A stretch of 64,000 bases of DNA from an uncultured Bacteroidales bacterium (GCA_902802815.1 CADCNQ010000006.1:16183-80182), one strand, 5' to 3'; shown: positions 1 through 9,410, counted from the stretch's first letter. Made by a program: numbers and translations. The notes: generated by a model not told the origin, from the sequence alone.

Positions 1-2185
1 TGGCGAAGTCGAAGCCGAGGTTCGTCTGTGTCGTTGTTTCCCATTTCAGGTCGTCGTTGCCCAGCTGGTCGCGTTTGAAGCCGCTCGGCAGGATTTTGCC
101 GCCGTTGCTTCCAGCGATGTCGTAGCTGGTGCCGTAGCTCTGACCGCCAAATCCGGCCTCACCGTAGTTGCTGACATACAAGGTGTAGCGGGCCAGGTTG
201 TTGATTTCCTGGTTACCGGTCTGGCCCCATGAAACACGCAGCTTGAGGTTTTCGAGCCATTTCACTGATTTCATGAACGACTCTTCTGTGATACGCCAAC
301 CGGCGCTGACTGAAGGGAAGGTGCCGTAGCGGTTGTTTTTGCCGAAGCGTGATGAGCCGTCGTGACGCAAAGTGACGCTTGCCAGATAGCGGTCGTTATA
401 CGTGTAGTTTGCTTTTCCGAAGAATGACACCAAGGTGTAACCGCCGGCGCTGCCGTAGGCCATGGATTCGCCGACGCCGGCGTTGGGCCACATGTAATCC
501 TTGTTATATACGCTGAAGTCGTGCTTCACAGCGCTGAACCACTTGTCGTCTTCACGGTTGAGCTCGACACCGGCCAGGAAGTCGGCGCGATGCTTGTTCT
601 TTTCCAGATTGTAGGTGGCAACGGCATTCCACATCCACTTGGTCCAATGCTCCTGCTTGGGTTCCACGGCATTGGTCGGGTTGGCAACGGTGCCTTCTGT
701 GACGGGGTAGGTGAATATGCGCTGCTCCTTTTGTGAGTAGTCAAGACCGAAGGTGCTCTTGATGTTCAGGTTCTTGATTGGGTTGACATTGATATAGGCA
801 TCACCGAACAGACGCCAGAAGGTGTAGCGGTTGTCCTTGTTGCGGTCCAGGCGTGCCAGAGGGTTCTCGCGGTCGGGATATCCTCCTTCGGGGCCGGCGT
901 ATTCGCCTGTGGTGGTATATACCGGGATTGAGGGGTTGAATTGCAGCACGTTTTCGATGAAACCGCCTGGAGCCTCCACTTCACTAGTGCGGTTGAACGT
1001 GAAATGTTCACCGACGGTGATGATGTTGCGCTCGCCGATTTTCATCAGTTTGTATTCGGTATTTATACGACCGGAGAAACGCTCGAAGTCGCTTTCTTTG
1101 ATGATACCCTTATTTTTGTAGTAGCCAGCAGAGAAGAAGGCCGAACCGCGTTCGGAGCCGCTGCTCAGCGACACATTATACTGCTGTATGATGCCGGTGC
1201 GGGTAGTTTCGTCAAACCAGTCGGTATCTCCGGCGGGTGTCATACCTGCGGCATCCAGGTACTTGCTCATTGTAATCCTGTTCAACACGGGATATCCAAG
1301 AGGGTTGTAGCCCCAGTCGTAGTGATAGCCCAGGCCGTTGGTGTTGGGGTTGAGACCGTCGTTAACGTAGCCCTGCCACAGTACCTGTCCGAATTGTTTT
1401 GCGTTTAAAACGTTAATCTTGTGGGCGTAGGTCTGTATGGCAACACTGGCGTCGAAATTCACCTTCACCTTGCCCTCTTTACCCTTCTTGGTGGTGATGA
1501 TGATGACACCGTTGGCTGCGCGCGAACCATATATAGATGCGGAGGAGGCATCCTTCAGCACCTGAATGGATTCGATGTCGTTGCCGTTAAGTTCGTGCAT
1601 TCCGCCTGTTGTCGGTACACCGTCAATGATGTAGAGCGGGTCGGCACCGGAGTTCAGGGTACCGACACCGCGGATGCGCACAGCTGCCTTACCGGAGGGA
1701 GAGCCGCCGTCCGGGTTGACATACATGCCTGGAACGCGTCCCTGCAGCGCCTTCATGGGGTTGTTTTCGTTCTGCTTCATCATGTCGTCGACAGTCACCA
1801 CCGAGACTGCGCCGGTCAGGTCGGCTTTGCGCTGTGTGGTGTAGCCGGTCACCACAAGTTCGTTCAGTGCGAGGGCGTCTTCTTTCATGACCACCTTCAT
1901 GTCGTTTTTTGCGGCCACTTCCTGCGGCTGGAAGCCGATATAGGTAATCACCAGTGTCTTTCCGGGCTCCACCTTCAGCGTGAAGTTGCCGTCGAAGTCG
2001 GTGATGGTGCCGTTCTGTGCACCTTTCTCCATGACTTTGGCGCCGATGATGGCTTCGCCGGTTGCATCTGTCACGTTACCCGTGATCTGCTGCTGTGCAA
2101 GCGACATCTGACACAGCATGAGAGACAGGAAAAACAATGCTCGTCCTTTCGAGATGCCCGTCAGGGCAAGCAAGAATCGTTTCAT
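1..2185 (-). CDS. SusC/RagA-family TonB-dependent outer membrane receptor (5' part, runs off left edge)
   Basis: Outer-membrane receptor that imports oligosaccharides with a SusD-type lipoprotein, powered by TonB. About 728 residues are present; the family usually has about 1000, so the end of the barrel and any susD lie outside the window. Visible in order: a signal peptide ending near SLAQQQ, a carboxypeptidase-regulatory-like (CarbopepD_reg_2) domain (ITGNVTDATGEAIIGA, IGFQPQEV), then a plug with the family hallmarks VRIRGVGTLNSGADPLYIID and SIYGSRAANGVIIITTKKG, then barrel strands. The start chosen opens MKRFLLAL; an ATG nine bases upstream (2194) is also possible. The gene follows a sugar-sensing regulator on the same strand, which suggests a polysaccharide utilisation locus. 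The substrate cannot be read from this fragment. Confidence 0.95.
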   Translation of the reverse strand, partial: MKRFLLALTGISKGRALFFLSLMLCQMSLAQQQITGNVTDATGEAIIGAKVMEKGAQNGTITDFDGNFTLKVEPGKTLVITYIGFQPQEVAAKNDMKVVMKEDALALNELVVTGYTTQRKADLTGAVSVVTVDDMMKQNENNPMKALQGRVPGMYVNPDGGSPSGKAAVRIRGVGTLNSGADPLYIIDGVPTTGGMHELNGNDIESIQVLKDASSASIYGSRAANGVIIITTKKGKEGKVKVNFDASVAIQTYAHKINVLNAKQFGQVLWQGYVNDGLNPNTNGLGYHYDWGYNPLGYPVLNRITMSKYLDAAGMTPAGDTDWFDETTRTGIIQQYNVSLSSGSERGSAFFSAGYYKNKGIIKESDFERFSGRINTEYKLMKIGERNIITVGEHFTFNRTSEVEAPGGFIENVLQFNPSIPVYTTTGEYAGPEGGYPDRENPLARLDRNKDNRYTFWRLFGDAYINVNPIKNLNIKSTFGLDYSQKEQRIFTYPVTEGTVANPTNAVEPKQEHWTKWMWNAVATYNLEKNKHRADFLAGVELNREDDKWFSAVKHDFSVYNKDYMWPNAGVGESMAYGSAGGYTLVSFFGKANYTYNDRYLASVTLRHDGSSRFGKNNRYGTFPSVSAGWRITEESFMKSVKWLENLKLRVSWGQTGNQEINNLARYTLYVSNYGEAGFGGQSYGTSYDIAGSNGGKILPSGFKRDQLGNDDLKWETTTQTNLGFDFA

Positions 2186-2250
2186 GTGTTCCATTTGTTT
2201 TTTAGGTTAGTAAAACAAAAAAATGATTAATAAATTTTAAAATTCCGCAG

Positions 2251-2258
2251 CAAAGATA
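2251..2258 (-). promoter_or_regulatory. Likely -7 box of the susC promoter
   Basis: The minus strand reads TATCTTTG, matching the Bacteroidetes -7 consensus TAnnTTTG, about 65 bases before the susC start. No clear -33 TTTG is seen at the usual 19-21 bp, which fits a promoter that needs an activator. Confidence 0.55.
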
Positions 2259-2304
2259 ATCCTATTCGCACGTGTATGATAAAAATAATGTTTCTTTGAG
2301 TGGA

Positions 2305-2350
2305 AAATATCGTTCATTGCAACAAAAATAAAAGCAAATGAACGATATTT
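2305..2350. repeat. 14-bp perfect inverted repeat upstream of susC
   Basis: Arms 2305-2318 (AAATATCGTTCATT) and 2337-2350 (AATGAACGATATTT) are perfect complements around an 18-bp AT-rich spacer. The element lies between the regulator's stop codon and the susC -7 box, centred about 70 bp upstream of that box. It could be an operator for the adjacent AraC-type regulator. It is a poor terminator, since no long T run follows in the direction of transcription. Confidence 0.6.
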
Positions 2351-2414
2351 CTCATTCATTTGCTTCTGTCTCTGTGTGCTGTCTGTTAGGGGGACAGGCT
2401 GTTTCGAGCGCTTT

Positions 2415-3965
2415 TCAGCTGTTTCTGCCTCTTACTTCTCCTGGCAATATTCCGTATTCGTCTTTAAAGCATTTTGTGAAGTAGCTTGGTGCGGTGAAAC
2501 CGACCTTATAGGCCACTTCACTGATACTCATATCCGTGGTCATAAGCATCTGATATCCCCGTTTTAATCGGGCCGTTCGCAACAGTTCCACCGGCGAGGC
2601 TCCCGTGACGGCTTTCACTTTTCTATAGAGCTGCACGCGGCTCAGGTTCATTGCCGAAGCCAGATCCTCCACACTCAGTTCGCTGTTTTCCAGCCGGGCC
2701 TCCACCACATCCTTGAAGCGTGCGAAGAAGACCGATGTCGCCGCCAGTCCTTCCTCTTCGGCTTCTTCTCCCTCGCTGTCGTTTTCGGTGCTGACGGTAT
2801 TCAATGCCGGAAGCTCCTCTTGCTTCAGCTCCCACAGACTGTTCACCATGCGCTCCCTGCGCAGCGTTGTTTTCCCCAATTTATAAAGGTAGAGCAACAC
2901 CAGGACGGCAATCAGCAGCACAAGACCTCCGAAAGCCATCCAGGTGATCATGCGCTGCGTGTCCAGCTCCTTCAGGTACGAGTCTGCCATCTCGTGCAGG
3001 CGGTCCAGATTCTTCACCTGTCTCATGGTCTCCTCGGTCTGCATCAGCAACACGCGGGCGTTGTCGTGGGTCACGATGGCTGACATCATGAGCGTCTCCT
3101 TCTTATAGGGCTTGCCTTCGAGAATATCTACGGCCAGTTGCAGCAGGCGGTCGCCGTTGGTGGGATATATGAAGGAGGCGTCCAGGATGGAATCGTTCAC
3201 CAGTGTTATGCCGCCGTTTTTTCCCGGCAGTCCGTCGATGCCGCAATACAGGGGCCTGCTGTCTCCTGCCTCCAGGAATGCCTGGCGGGCGCCGATGGCA
3301 GAGCGGTCGTTCATGCCGAAGACAAAATCCACTGCCACGTCGGGGTGCGCTTTTTTCCAGTTCCTTACGATGTCATATCCCGTTTCCTCTGTCCAGTCGC
3401 CCTGCAGCGTTGCAACCACCTCTATTTGCGGATAGTGCTTAACGGCATCGGTGAAACCATTGTGGCGCTCAATAGCGGGAGAAGAACCTTTAAGCCCCAT
3501 CACCTCCAGCACCTTTCCGCTGCCGCCGAGACGCTTGGCGATATATTCTCCCATCTGTCGTCCCATCTCGTAGTTGTCGGCACTCATGAAGGCCGTAAAT
3601 TTCCGGCTGTTGGTCTTGCGCTCAAACACGATGACGGGAATGCCGCTGTCGTAGGCACGGTCGATGGCGGGAGATATAGTGGCCACTTGGTTGGGCGCTA
3701 CGATAAGCAGGTCAATGCCGCAGGCTACGAGGCTGTCGATTTGTTCTATCTGCCGTTGGTCGCTGTCGTAGGCTGCCGCGAAGCGCAACTCCACGTTATT
3801 GTGGAAATAGTTTCCCATGCGCAGCTCGTCATTCTGCTTATCGCGCCACGTGTCTTCCGAGCATTGTGAAACTCCGATGATATAGTGTTTTTCCCTGTTG
3901 CTGCAGCCGCTGCATATCCATGCCAACGCTGCAAATAAAGTCAAGAGTAATAGCTCCTGCCGCAT
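2415..3965 (-). CDS. Membrane-spanning one-component regulator: periplasmic sugar-binding domain + TM + AraC DNA-binding domain
   Basis: Predicted sugar-responsive transcription factor of 516 residues. An N-terminal hydrophobic export segment ends at a Cys-rich WICSGCSN stretch. Residues about 25-300 form a LacI/RbsB-type periplasmic-binding domain (IIGVSQCSEDTWR, VIVFERKT, FVFGMNDRSAIGA). One membrane helix lies at about 339-363. The C-terminus is an AraC HTH domain (LSVEDLASAMNLSRVQLYRK, ISEVAYKVGFTAPSYFTKCF). No histidine kinase or receiver domain lies between them, unlike classical hybrid two-component systems. Sensing outside and DNA binding inside must therefore pass through the single helix. 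The start at 3965 is chosen because a -7 box lies just upstream; the longer frame from 4052 would start upstream of that promoter. It probably controls the neighbouring susC. Whether the N-terminal segment is cleaved is unclear. Confidence 0.88.
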   Translation of the reverse strand: MRQELLLLTLFAALAWICSGCSNREKHYIIGVSQCSEDTWRDKQNDELRMGNYFHNNVELRFAAAYDSDQRQIEQIDSLVACGIDLLIVAPNQVATISPAIDRAYDSGIPVIVFERKTNSRKFTAFMSADNYEMGRQMGEYIAKRLGGSGKVLEVMGLKGSSPAIERHNGFTDAVKHYPQIEVVATLQGDWTEETGYDIVRNWKKAHPDVAVDFVFGMNDRSAIGARQAFLEAGDSRPLYCGIDGLPGKNGGITLVNDSILDASFIYPTNGDRLLQLAVDILEGKPYKKETLMMSAIVTHDNARVLLMQTEETMRQVKNLDRLHEMADSYLKELDTQRMITWMAFGGLVLLIAVLVLLYLYKLGKTTLRRERMVNSLWELKQEELPALNTVSTENDSEGEEAEEEGLAATSVFFARFKDVVEARLENSELSVEDLASAMNLSRVQLYRKVKAVTGASPVELLRTARLKRGYQMLMTTDMSISEVAYKVGFTAPSYFTKCFKDEYGILPGEVRGRNS

Positions 3966-3996
3966 ATAGAGTGAACTGTGGTTTGTAAAATTGGTG

Positions 3997-4004
3997 CAAA
4001 AATA
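3997..4004 (-). promoter_or_regulatory. -7 box of the sugar-sensing regulator gene
   Basis: The minus strand reads TATTTTTG (TAnnTTTG), 32 bases upstream of the ATG at 3965. It supports that start. The -33 element is not clear. Confidence 0.5.
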
Positions 4005-4069
4005 CATTTTTTTTCTAACAACCAGGACAACAGCAATGATTTTTTTTCTCATGCGGTGGTCTTTTTAGT

Positions 4070-4105
4070 TGACAAGTTAACAAGTTGATAGGTTGTCAGT
4101 CTTGG
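4070..4105. repeat. Degenerate 7-8-mer repeat tract (TTGAC/AAC type)
   Basis: Successive GTTGACA, AGTTAAC, AAGTTGA and GGTTGTC words run without interruption between the regulator's promoter and the pseudogene. Similar short-word tracts occur elsewhere in this window (near 4740, 6153, 32600, 55675, 62260 and 62345), always between or at the ends of genes. Confidence 0.5.
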
Positions 4106-4203
4106 TTTTTGACTCCAGACCCCAGACTTAAAACTTTCTGGTGTAAAGAAAATTCCGACTCCTTAAAACCTATTCCTCAATTCTTGTTTCTGCGGCCGGG
4201 TGA

Positions 4204-4871
4204 CGGGGTATTTTCCCGTACACTAAGAAAAATTTTCCCGATGCCTTACCCGCAAAAATGCAAAGCTTTCGTGTTTCTTTTGCATTGGACACCGAGGGCT
4301 GGTATGACAGCGGCAACAACCGGCACACGGAGTACGAAGAAGGATGCCATCAGACCGGTTTCACCGATGACGGCACCCTGTACCTCTACTTTATCCACAC
4401 CGGCAATATTTATGCCGGAAGACCCTATCAGGTGAAGTGGAATAGCGGCAGCGACATTGTGAACCCCGTCTTCAGCGGCATTACCATAGAGAACGTACAG
4501 GATAACGTTACGAGTACCGATGAAAAGGTCGGTTTCATCGGCAATTACAGCCCCGTAATGCTCCCCGGCGGCGACAGGAGTAACTACTACCTGGGCGCTC
4601 AAAACACGCTTTATTGGCCCACTGCCGACAAGACTGTGGGTGCTTTCCGTGCTTACTTCCACGTGGATCTCAGCGACGTGCCTGCAGGCGAACGCTCATC
4701 ACCAATACGGATGAAGGAGCTGTGACGGGCATCGTCGAGAGTGAAGAACTAAGAGTGAAGAGTGAAGAATCTGATGATGTTTGGTATGATCTCTCCGGAC
4801 GTAAATACAAAAACAAGCCTGCAAAGCCGGGCCTCTATATCCGTGGCGGTAGGAAAGTTGTGGTGAATTAA
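4204..4871 (+). pseudogene. Remnant of a surface/secreted protein (3' end only, frameshifted)
   Basis: An open frame from 4204 to about 4700 encodes text typical of the C-terminal module of large Prevotella surface proteins (VGFIGNYSPVMLPGGD, YYLGAQNTLYWPTADKTVGA, FRAYFHVDLSDVPAG). The homologous text then continues in another frame (ITNTDEGAVTGI ... VWYDLSGRKYKNKP ... GLYIRGGRKVVVN) to the stop at 4869-4871. A frameshift near 4690-4700 therefore broke the gene. No N-terminal part, signal peptide or ribosome entry is seen upstream, so it is also 5'-truncated. The second frame carries an in-frame tract of short GTGAAGA-type repeats (4738-4772), possibly inserted. I treat it as a relic; a sequencing error could explain the frameshift but not the missing 5' end. 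Confidence 0.7.
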
Positions 4872-4890
4872 CTCCCTAAATTGTCAACTG

Positions 4891-4921
4891 TAAAAGCCAC
4901 CCTCGATGAAGGTGGCTTTTA
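4891..4921. terminator. Bidirectional rho-independent terminator
   Basis: AAAAGCCACC (4892-4901) pairs perfectly with GGTGGCTTTT (4911-4920) around a 9-base loop, with T runs on both strands. It sits between the end of the relic and the convergent aspC end, so it can serve both directions. Confidence 0.88.
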
Positions 4922-4943
4922 CTGACTATATATAAATAAGGTA

Positions 4944-6137
4944 TTATTTCAGACGGGCGAGGCACTCCTTGATGCGGCGCATGGCTTCGCGGATGTTGTC
5001 GTCGCTGGTGGCATAGCTCATGCGGAAGCACTCGGGGCTGCCGAAAGCATCACCTCCAACAGTGGCCACATGACCCACCTCGAGGAGATACATGGCGAGG
5101 TCGGTGCTGTTGTTTATGGTGCGGCCGTCTGCACTCTTGCCGTAGAAACTGCTGCACTTGGGGAAGAGATAGAAAGCACCCTGAGGGTCGTTCACCTCAA
5201 GACCGGGAATCTCCTTTGCCAGAGATACGATGAGATTCTTGCGGCGCTCGAAAGCCTGACGCATCTCCTCAACACATTCCTGAGGGCCGGAGAAGGCCTC
5301 CTCGGCTGCCTTCTGCGATACAGAACAGGGGCCTGAGGTGTATTGGCCCTGCAGTTTGTTGCAGCCCTTGACAATCCACTCGGGGGCGGCGATGAAACCG
5401 ATACGCCAGCCGGTCATGGCATAGGCCTTGGAGACACCGTTGATGATGACAACGCGCTCCTTGATGTCGGGGAACTGAGCCATGGAAGCGTGAGCACCCA
5501 CGTAATTGATATGTTCGTAGATTTCGTCAGCAATGACGATGACACGGGGATGGCGCAGGAGCACATCCTTGAGTGCCTCAAGTTCGGCGGCGGAATAGAC
5601 GCTGCCAGTGGGGTTGGAGGGAGAGCAGAGAATGAGGGCGCGCGTGTTGGGTGTGATGGCCTTCTCAAGCTGGTCGGGAGTCATTTTGAAGTCCTGCTCG
5701 ATGCCGCACTCCACATAGACGGGTGTGCCCTCGGCCAGAAGCACCATCTGGGGATAGCTTACCCAGTAGGGCGCAGGGATGATGACCTCGTCGCCGGCAT
5801 TCACCAGAGCCATGATGGCATTGCAGACAGACTGTTTGGCACCGTTGCTGCAGAGAATCTGCGAGGGGGCGTAGTCGAGTCCGTTCTCGTTCTTCAGTTT
5901 TGCCACGATGGCTTTCTTGAGTTCGGGATAACCGGGCACGGGGCTGTAGCGGCTCCAGTTGTCCTCGACGGCCTTGATGGCAGCGCGCTTGATGTGGTCG
6001 GGGGTGTTGAAGTCGGGTTCGCCGACACTCATGTTGATGACATCAACGCCCTGAGCTTTCAGTTCGCTGCTCTTCTGACTCATGGCCAGTGTGGCACTTG
6101 GAGCCAGGCGGTTTAATCTTTCAGAGAGATTGTTCAT
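4944..6137 (-). CDS. aspC: Pyridoxal-phosphate aspartate aminotransferase (class I/II)
   Basis: Predicted to exchange the amino group between aspartate and 2-oxoglutarate in the cytoplasm. At 397 residues it has the normal length of the thermophile-type (I-gamma) aspartate aminotransferases. Landmarks are the N-terminal INMSVGEPDFNTP, the cofactor-binding SNGAKQSVCNAI, CSPSNPTGSVY, VIADEIYEHI, and the Schiff-base lysine in GVSKAYAMTGWRIGF (K237). It lies 39 bp after ribBA on the same strand and may be the last gene of an lptF/G-ribBA-aspC transcript, ending at the terminator at 4891-4921. Substrate preference (aspartate versus prephenate or other acceptors) cannot be fixed from sequence alone. 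Confidence 0.93.
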   Translation of the reverse strand: MNNLSERLNRLAPSATLAMSQKSSELKAQGVDVINMSVGEPDFNTPDHIKRAAIKAVEDNWSRYSPVPGYPELKKAIVAKLKNENGLDYAPSQILCSNGAKQSVCNAIMALVNAGDEVIIPAPYWVSYPQMVLLAEGTPVYVECGIEQDFKMTPDQLEKAITPNTRALILCSPSNPTGSVYSAAELEALKDVLLRHPRVIVIADEIYEHINYVGAHASMAQFPDIKERVVIINGVSKAYAMTGWRIGFIAAPEWIVKGCNKLQGQYTSGPCSVSQKAAEEAFSGPQECVEEMRQAFERRKNLIVSLAKEIPGLEVNDPQGAFYLFPKCSSFYGKSADGRTINNSTDLAMYLLEVGHVATVGGDAFGSPECFRMSYATSDDNIREAMRRIKECLARLK

Positions 6138-6152
6138 TTTTATTTTGATTTT

Positions 6153-6182
6153 AAACTATAAACTTTCAACTTTCAACTACAA
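6153..6182. repeat. Degenerate heptad tract between ribBA and aspC
   Basis: AAACTATAAACTTTCAACTTTCAACTACAACCT is built of seven-base words of the form AACTTTC/AACTATA. It fills most of the 39-bp gap between the two genes and touches the ribBA stop. It is of the same kind as the tracts near 55675 and 62345. Confidence 0.45.
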
Positions 6183-7379
6183 CCTATGTCCCATGCGGAC
6201 ACGTTTTGTTTCGAGATAGCGTTTGTTGTACTGATTGGGCTCCACGACGATGGGCACATTCTCCACAATCTCCAGTCCGTAGCCCTCGAGACCCACGCGC
6301 TTGACGGGATTGTTGGTGATGAGGCGTATCTTTGAGAGTCCCAGCGAGCGCAGTATCTGGGCGCCCACGCCGTAGTCCCTCTCGTCAGCCTTGAAACCCA
6401 GATGGAGGTTGGCATCCACGGTGTCGTCACCCTGTTCCTGCAGAACGTATGCGGCAATCTTGTTCATGAGACCGATGCCGCGTCCCTCTTGCATGAGATA
6501 TATGACGGCTCCCTTGCCTGCCTCCTCGATCATCTGCATGGAGCGGTGGAGCTGTGTGCCGCAGTCGCAGCGCTGGCTGCCGAATATGTCGCCTGTGGCG
6601 CAGGAAGAGTGCATGCGCACGAGCACGGGTTCGTCTTCCTCCCACGTGCCCTTGATGATGGCTACGTGTTCGAGGCCGTTGGATATCTGGCGGAAGGGAA
6701 TGATGCGGAAGTGACCCCACTCGGTGGGGAGGTCGGCCTCGCTGCCGCGCTCCACAAGGCTCTCGCGTTGCAGGCGGTATGCGATGAGGTCGCGTATGGT
6801 GATTATCTTGAGGCTGAACTGCCGGGCCACTTCCTCCAGTTGCGGCATGCGTGCCATAGTGCCGTCAGGATTGAGTATCTCGATGAGTGCAGCGGCGGGC
6901 TGCATGCCCGAGAGGCGTGCCAAGTCGATGGCGGCCTCCGTGTGCCCTGCGCGGCGCAGGACACCCTTGTCCTGGGCGTAGAGGGGATTGATGTGTCCCG
7001 GACGACCGAAGTCGGAGGGCTTGCTGGCGGGGTCAGCGAGGGCACGGATGGTGGCTGCGCGGTCGTGGGCGGAGACACCGGTGGTGCATCCCTCGAGAAG
7101 ATCCACCGTGACGGTGAACGGAGTGCCCAGCATGGAGGTGTTTTCTTCCACCTGACGGCTGAGTTCCAGTTCGTGGGCCCGGGATATGGTGATGGGAGCG
7201 CAGAGTACGCCGCGCCCGTTTTGCAGCATGAAGTTGACCTTCTCCGGAGTAATCATCTCGGCAGCGGTGATGAAGTCGCCCTCGTTCTCGCGATCCTCAT
7301 CATCCACTACGATGACGAATTTGCCGGCCTTGAAATCTTCAAGAGCTGCCTCTATCTGACTGATTGATGTTTGTTCCAT
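6177..7379 (-). CDS. ribBA: Bifunctional 3,4-dihydroxy-2-butanone-4-phosphate synthase / GTP cyclohydrolase II
   Basis: Supplies both precursors of riboflavin: the C4 unit from ribulose 5-phosphate and the pyrimidine from GTP. The 400 residues contain the DHBP synthase domain (about 1-205, acidic metal site [11 protein letters not shown], later [14 protein letters not shown]). The GTP cyclohydrolase II domain follows (about 208-400) with the zinc-site motif [15 protein letters not shown] and [11 protein letters not shown]. The start codon overlaps the lptF/G stop by one base (TAATG), so the two are probably translationally coupled. No other riboflavin genes are nearby and no FMN riboswitch is recognisable upstream. 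Confidence 0.96.
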   Translation of the reverse strand: MEQTSISQIEAALEDFKAGKFVIVVDDEDRENEGDFITAAEMITPEKVNFMLQNGRGVLCAPITISRAHELELSRQVEENTSMLGTPFTVTVDLLEGCTTGVSAHDRAATIRALADPASKPSDFGRPGHINPLYAQDKGVLRRAGHTEAAIDLARLSGMQPAAALIEILNPDGTMARMPQLEEVARQFSLKIITIRDLIAYRLQRESLVERGSEADLPTEWGHFRIIPFRQISNGLEHVAIIKGTWEEDEPVLVRMHSSCATGDIFGSQRCDCGTQLHRSMQMIEEAGKGAVIYLMQEGRGIGLMNKIAAYVLQEQGDDTVDANLHLGFKADERDYGVGAQILRSLGLSKIRLITNNPVKRVGLEGYGLEIVENVPIVVEPNQYNKRYLETKRVRMGHRL

Positions 7380-9334
7380 TATGATATTTTATCCGATATT
7401 TCCTGTGATAATACATGCAGTTCGATACGCTCTGCAATCATGGGCGAGAGTTTCTGTATCTGCGAGAAGTCGCGCCACAGACGTATGCGGAAGCGCCACA
7501 CTCTGAACCAGAAGAATATGCCTAGCGGCAGGAAAAGTCCTGCGGCAAGGCACAGACGGCTGGAGTGGAAGGGGCGCGTGTGGGCGTCGGGCACGAGGAT
7601 GGGGTATTCGCATAGGGCGCCGATGATGACGTTGTCGCGCGAATTGTGCAGTTCTTTGATGATCTGTTCGAGCCTCTCGGAGATGCTAATCACCTCGCGG
7701 TCCTCGCGATAGTGGAAGAAGAGGCGCCAGTAGGAGGGGAAGCGGCGCAGATGATGTATCTCCTGATAGTGCTTGCAGTCGTCGGCAAGAGTGTGCAGTT
7801 CTGCCATGAGACGCGGGTAGTCGGGCTCTTCGATGATAACCTCCTTGCGGGCAAGTTTTCTGGTGTATCGCAGACCGAGCACCGTCATGAAGAAATGGCG
7901 GTAGCCCTCGATGTTGAACACCATGGAGTCCTTGTTGGCGCGGCTGATGAGGAAAGCACCGATGGGAGCCAGTATCATGGACGACAACCAGGCACCGAAG
8001 AGCATATTCCACTCGCCCTGCTTGGCCATCTTCTCGCCGGCCACGTTGATGATATAGTAGAAAATGAATATGAGCACGGAGACGACGACAGGTACGCCGA
8101 GTCCGCCCTTGCGTATGATGGCACCGAGCGGAGCACCGATGAAGAAGAATATCAGGCAGGCCAGGGACAGCGAGAACTTGCGCTGCCACTCAAGAAGGTG
8201 GGTGCGCAGCGACATGTTCATGTTTTCTGTGAATATGCCTCGGAATTCGAACTCCGACAGCGAGGAGTGCGCCCTGTTGGTGGCGGCACGCAGTGTGCGT
8301 TGCTGGTCTTCGGTGGACTGGCTGGCGAGTGCGCTGTCTATCGGCACCGCCACGCTGAGCATGTGCTCCAGACGCTGCTGGCGTGTGAGGCTGTCTGCGC
8401 CTCCCTTCGGTATGTCCCTCATGAGATAATAGGAACGGGCATTGTCATAGAAGGCATGGCCCACGGAGTCCAGTTTCTGGGAGATGGAGTCGATGCCCTC
8501 CTGTATGGCCGTGAGGTCTTTAGTCTGGGCGTTGTTGTTGAAGAGGTTGGCATCCATCATCGAGAAATTGTTGTCGAACTGTATGATGTCCACCTCCCTG
8601 ACGAATGTTTCACGCATATAGGGTATGGAGGCACGGAGCATCTTGCCGCTCTGCGCGTCCATATTGCGGAAACGCTCTCCGCTGTAGAGCGTCATCTTCA
8701 TGTGCATGTGGTCTTCCGTGGATTGCATGCGGGCAGAGTCGGCAAGGACAATCTGCGTGTTGTCGAGCCCGCCGCCGGTGGTGTATATCATCATGCCGTA
8801 GAGCATTCCGGTCTCTTTGTTCTTGCGCTCGATGAAGATGTTGTAGCCGGGGATATCGCTGTAGAAGATACCTTCCGGAATCTCCACCTCGGGGTTCTTC
8901 TGGCGCATGCTCCACAGCAGGGTGGCCAACTGGCGTGTAGCCTCGGGTCCCACACGGTTCTGGAAGAAAAAACTGCCGAACGAGATGAATATGGCGAAAA
9001 TGAGCACCGGCAGAATGATGCGCACCAGCGGCACGCCGGCAGCTTTCATGGAGAGCAGTTCGAGTTTCTCGCCCATGTTGCCGAACGAGATAAGCGACGC
9101 AAGCAGCACGGCGAGGGGTAGGGACATGGGCACTAGGGTGAGCGAGGCATAGAAGAAAAACTTGCCCAGCACCAGCCACGAAAGGCCTTTTCCTACGAGG
9201 TCGTCAACATATCGCCAGAGGAACTGCAGCATGAAAATGAACAGGCAAACGAAAAAAGTACCGGCGAAGAGGAGCAGATAACTCCTCAGAACATACCAGT
9301 CTAAACGTCGTATTATCCTCATTCTCATACGCAT
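7379..9334 (-). CDS. LptF/LptG-family LPS-export permease
   Basis: Inner-membrane subunit of the LptBFG transporter that extracts lipopolysaccharide and passes it to LptC/A. At 651 residues it is longer than the proteobacterial proteins (about 360). Visible: three N-terminal helices ([33 protein letters not shown]), the family motif region [15 protein letters not shown], a periplasmic jellyroll segment, and three helices around residues 395-465 ([19 protein letters not shown]). A further C-terminal region of about 180 residues contains another hydrophobic hairpin. Such extended forms are common in Bacteroidetes. The first residues read MRMRMR, so the start may be at 9334, 9328 or 9322. LptF and LptG cannot be told apart here. 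Confidence 0.92.
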   Translation of the reverse strand: MRMRMRIIRRLDWYVLRSYLLLFAGTFFVCLFIFMLQFLWRYVDDLVGKGLSWLVLGKFFFYASLTLVPMSLPLAVLLASLISFGNMGEKLELLSMKAAGVPLVRIILPVLIFAIFISFGSFFFQNRVGPEATRQLATLLWSMRQKNPEVEIPEGIFYSDIPGYNIFIERKNKETGMLYGMMIYTTGGGLDNTQIVLADSARMQSTEDHMHMKMTLYSGERFRNMDAQSGKMLRASIPYMRETFVREVDIIQFDNNFSMMDANLFNNNAQTKDLTAIQEGIDSISQKLDSVGHAFYDNARSYYLMRDIPKGGADSLTRQQRLEHMLSVAVPIDSALASQSTEDQQRTLRAATNRAHSSLSEFEFRGIFTENMNMSLRTHLLEWQRKFSLSLACLIFFFIGAPLGAIIRKGGLGVPVVVSVLIFIFYYIINVAGEKMAKQGEWNMLFGAWLSSMILAPIGAFLISRANKDSMVFNIEGYRHFFMTVLGLRYTRKLARKEVIIEEPDYPRLMAELHTLADDCKHYQEIHHLRRFPSYWRLFFHYREDREVISISERLEQIIKELHNSRDNVIIGALCEYPILVPDAHTRPFHSSRLCLAAGLFLPLGIFFWFRVWRFRIRLWRDFSQIQKLSPMIAERIELHVLSQEISDKIS

Positions 9335-9362
9335 GTGTCGCGTGTACGCACAATTGACGGCG

Positions 9363-9370
9363 CAAAATTA
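9363..9370 (-). promoter_or_regulatory. -7 box of the lptF/G-ribBA-aspC unit
   Basis: The minus strand reads TAATTTTG (TAnnTTTG), about 30 bp before the start at 9334. It is back-to-back with the tRNA promoter (9411-9442) on the other strand. Confidence 0.5.
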
Positions 9371-9410
9371 CAAAAAAATGGTCATATTGATAAATTTTGT
9401 TGCTAAAAAG

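Noticed and set aside
1421..2230. Open frame of 269 codons on the plus strand
   Set aside because: It is antisense to the plug domain of susC, which is unmistakable on the minus strand.
4085..4435. 116-codon plus-strand frame before the relic
   Set aside because: Its start lies in repeat DNA and its text has no family similarity; the frame from 4204 carries the recognisable protein text.
7646..9121. Long open frame (491 codons) on the plus strand
   Set aside because: It lies fully inside the lptF/G gene, is rich in His, Glu and Val from reverse reading, and has no motifs or signal.
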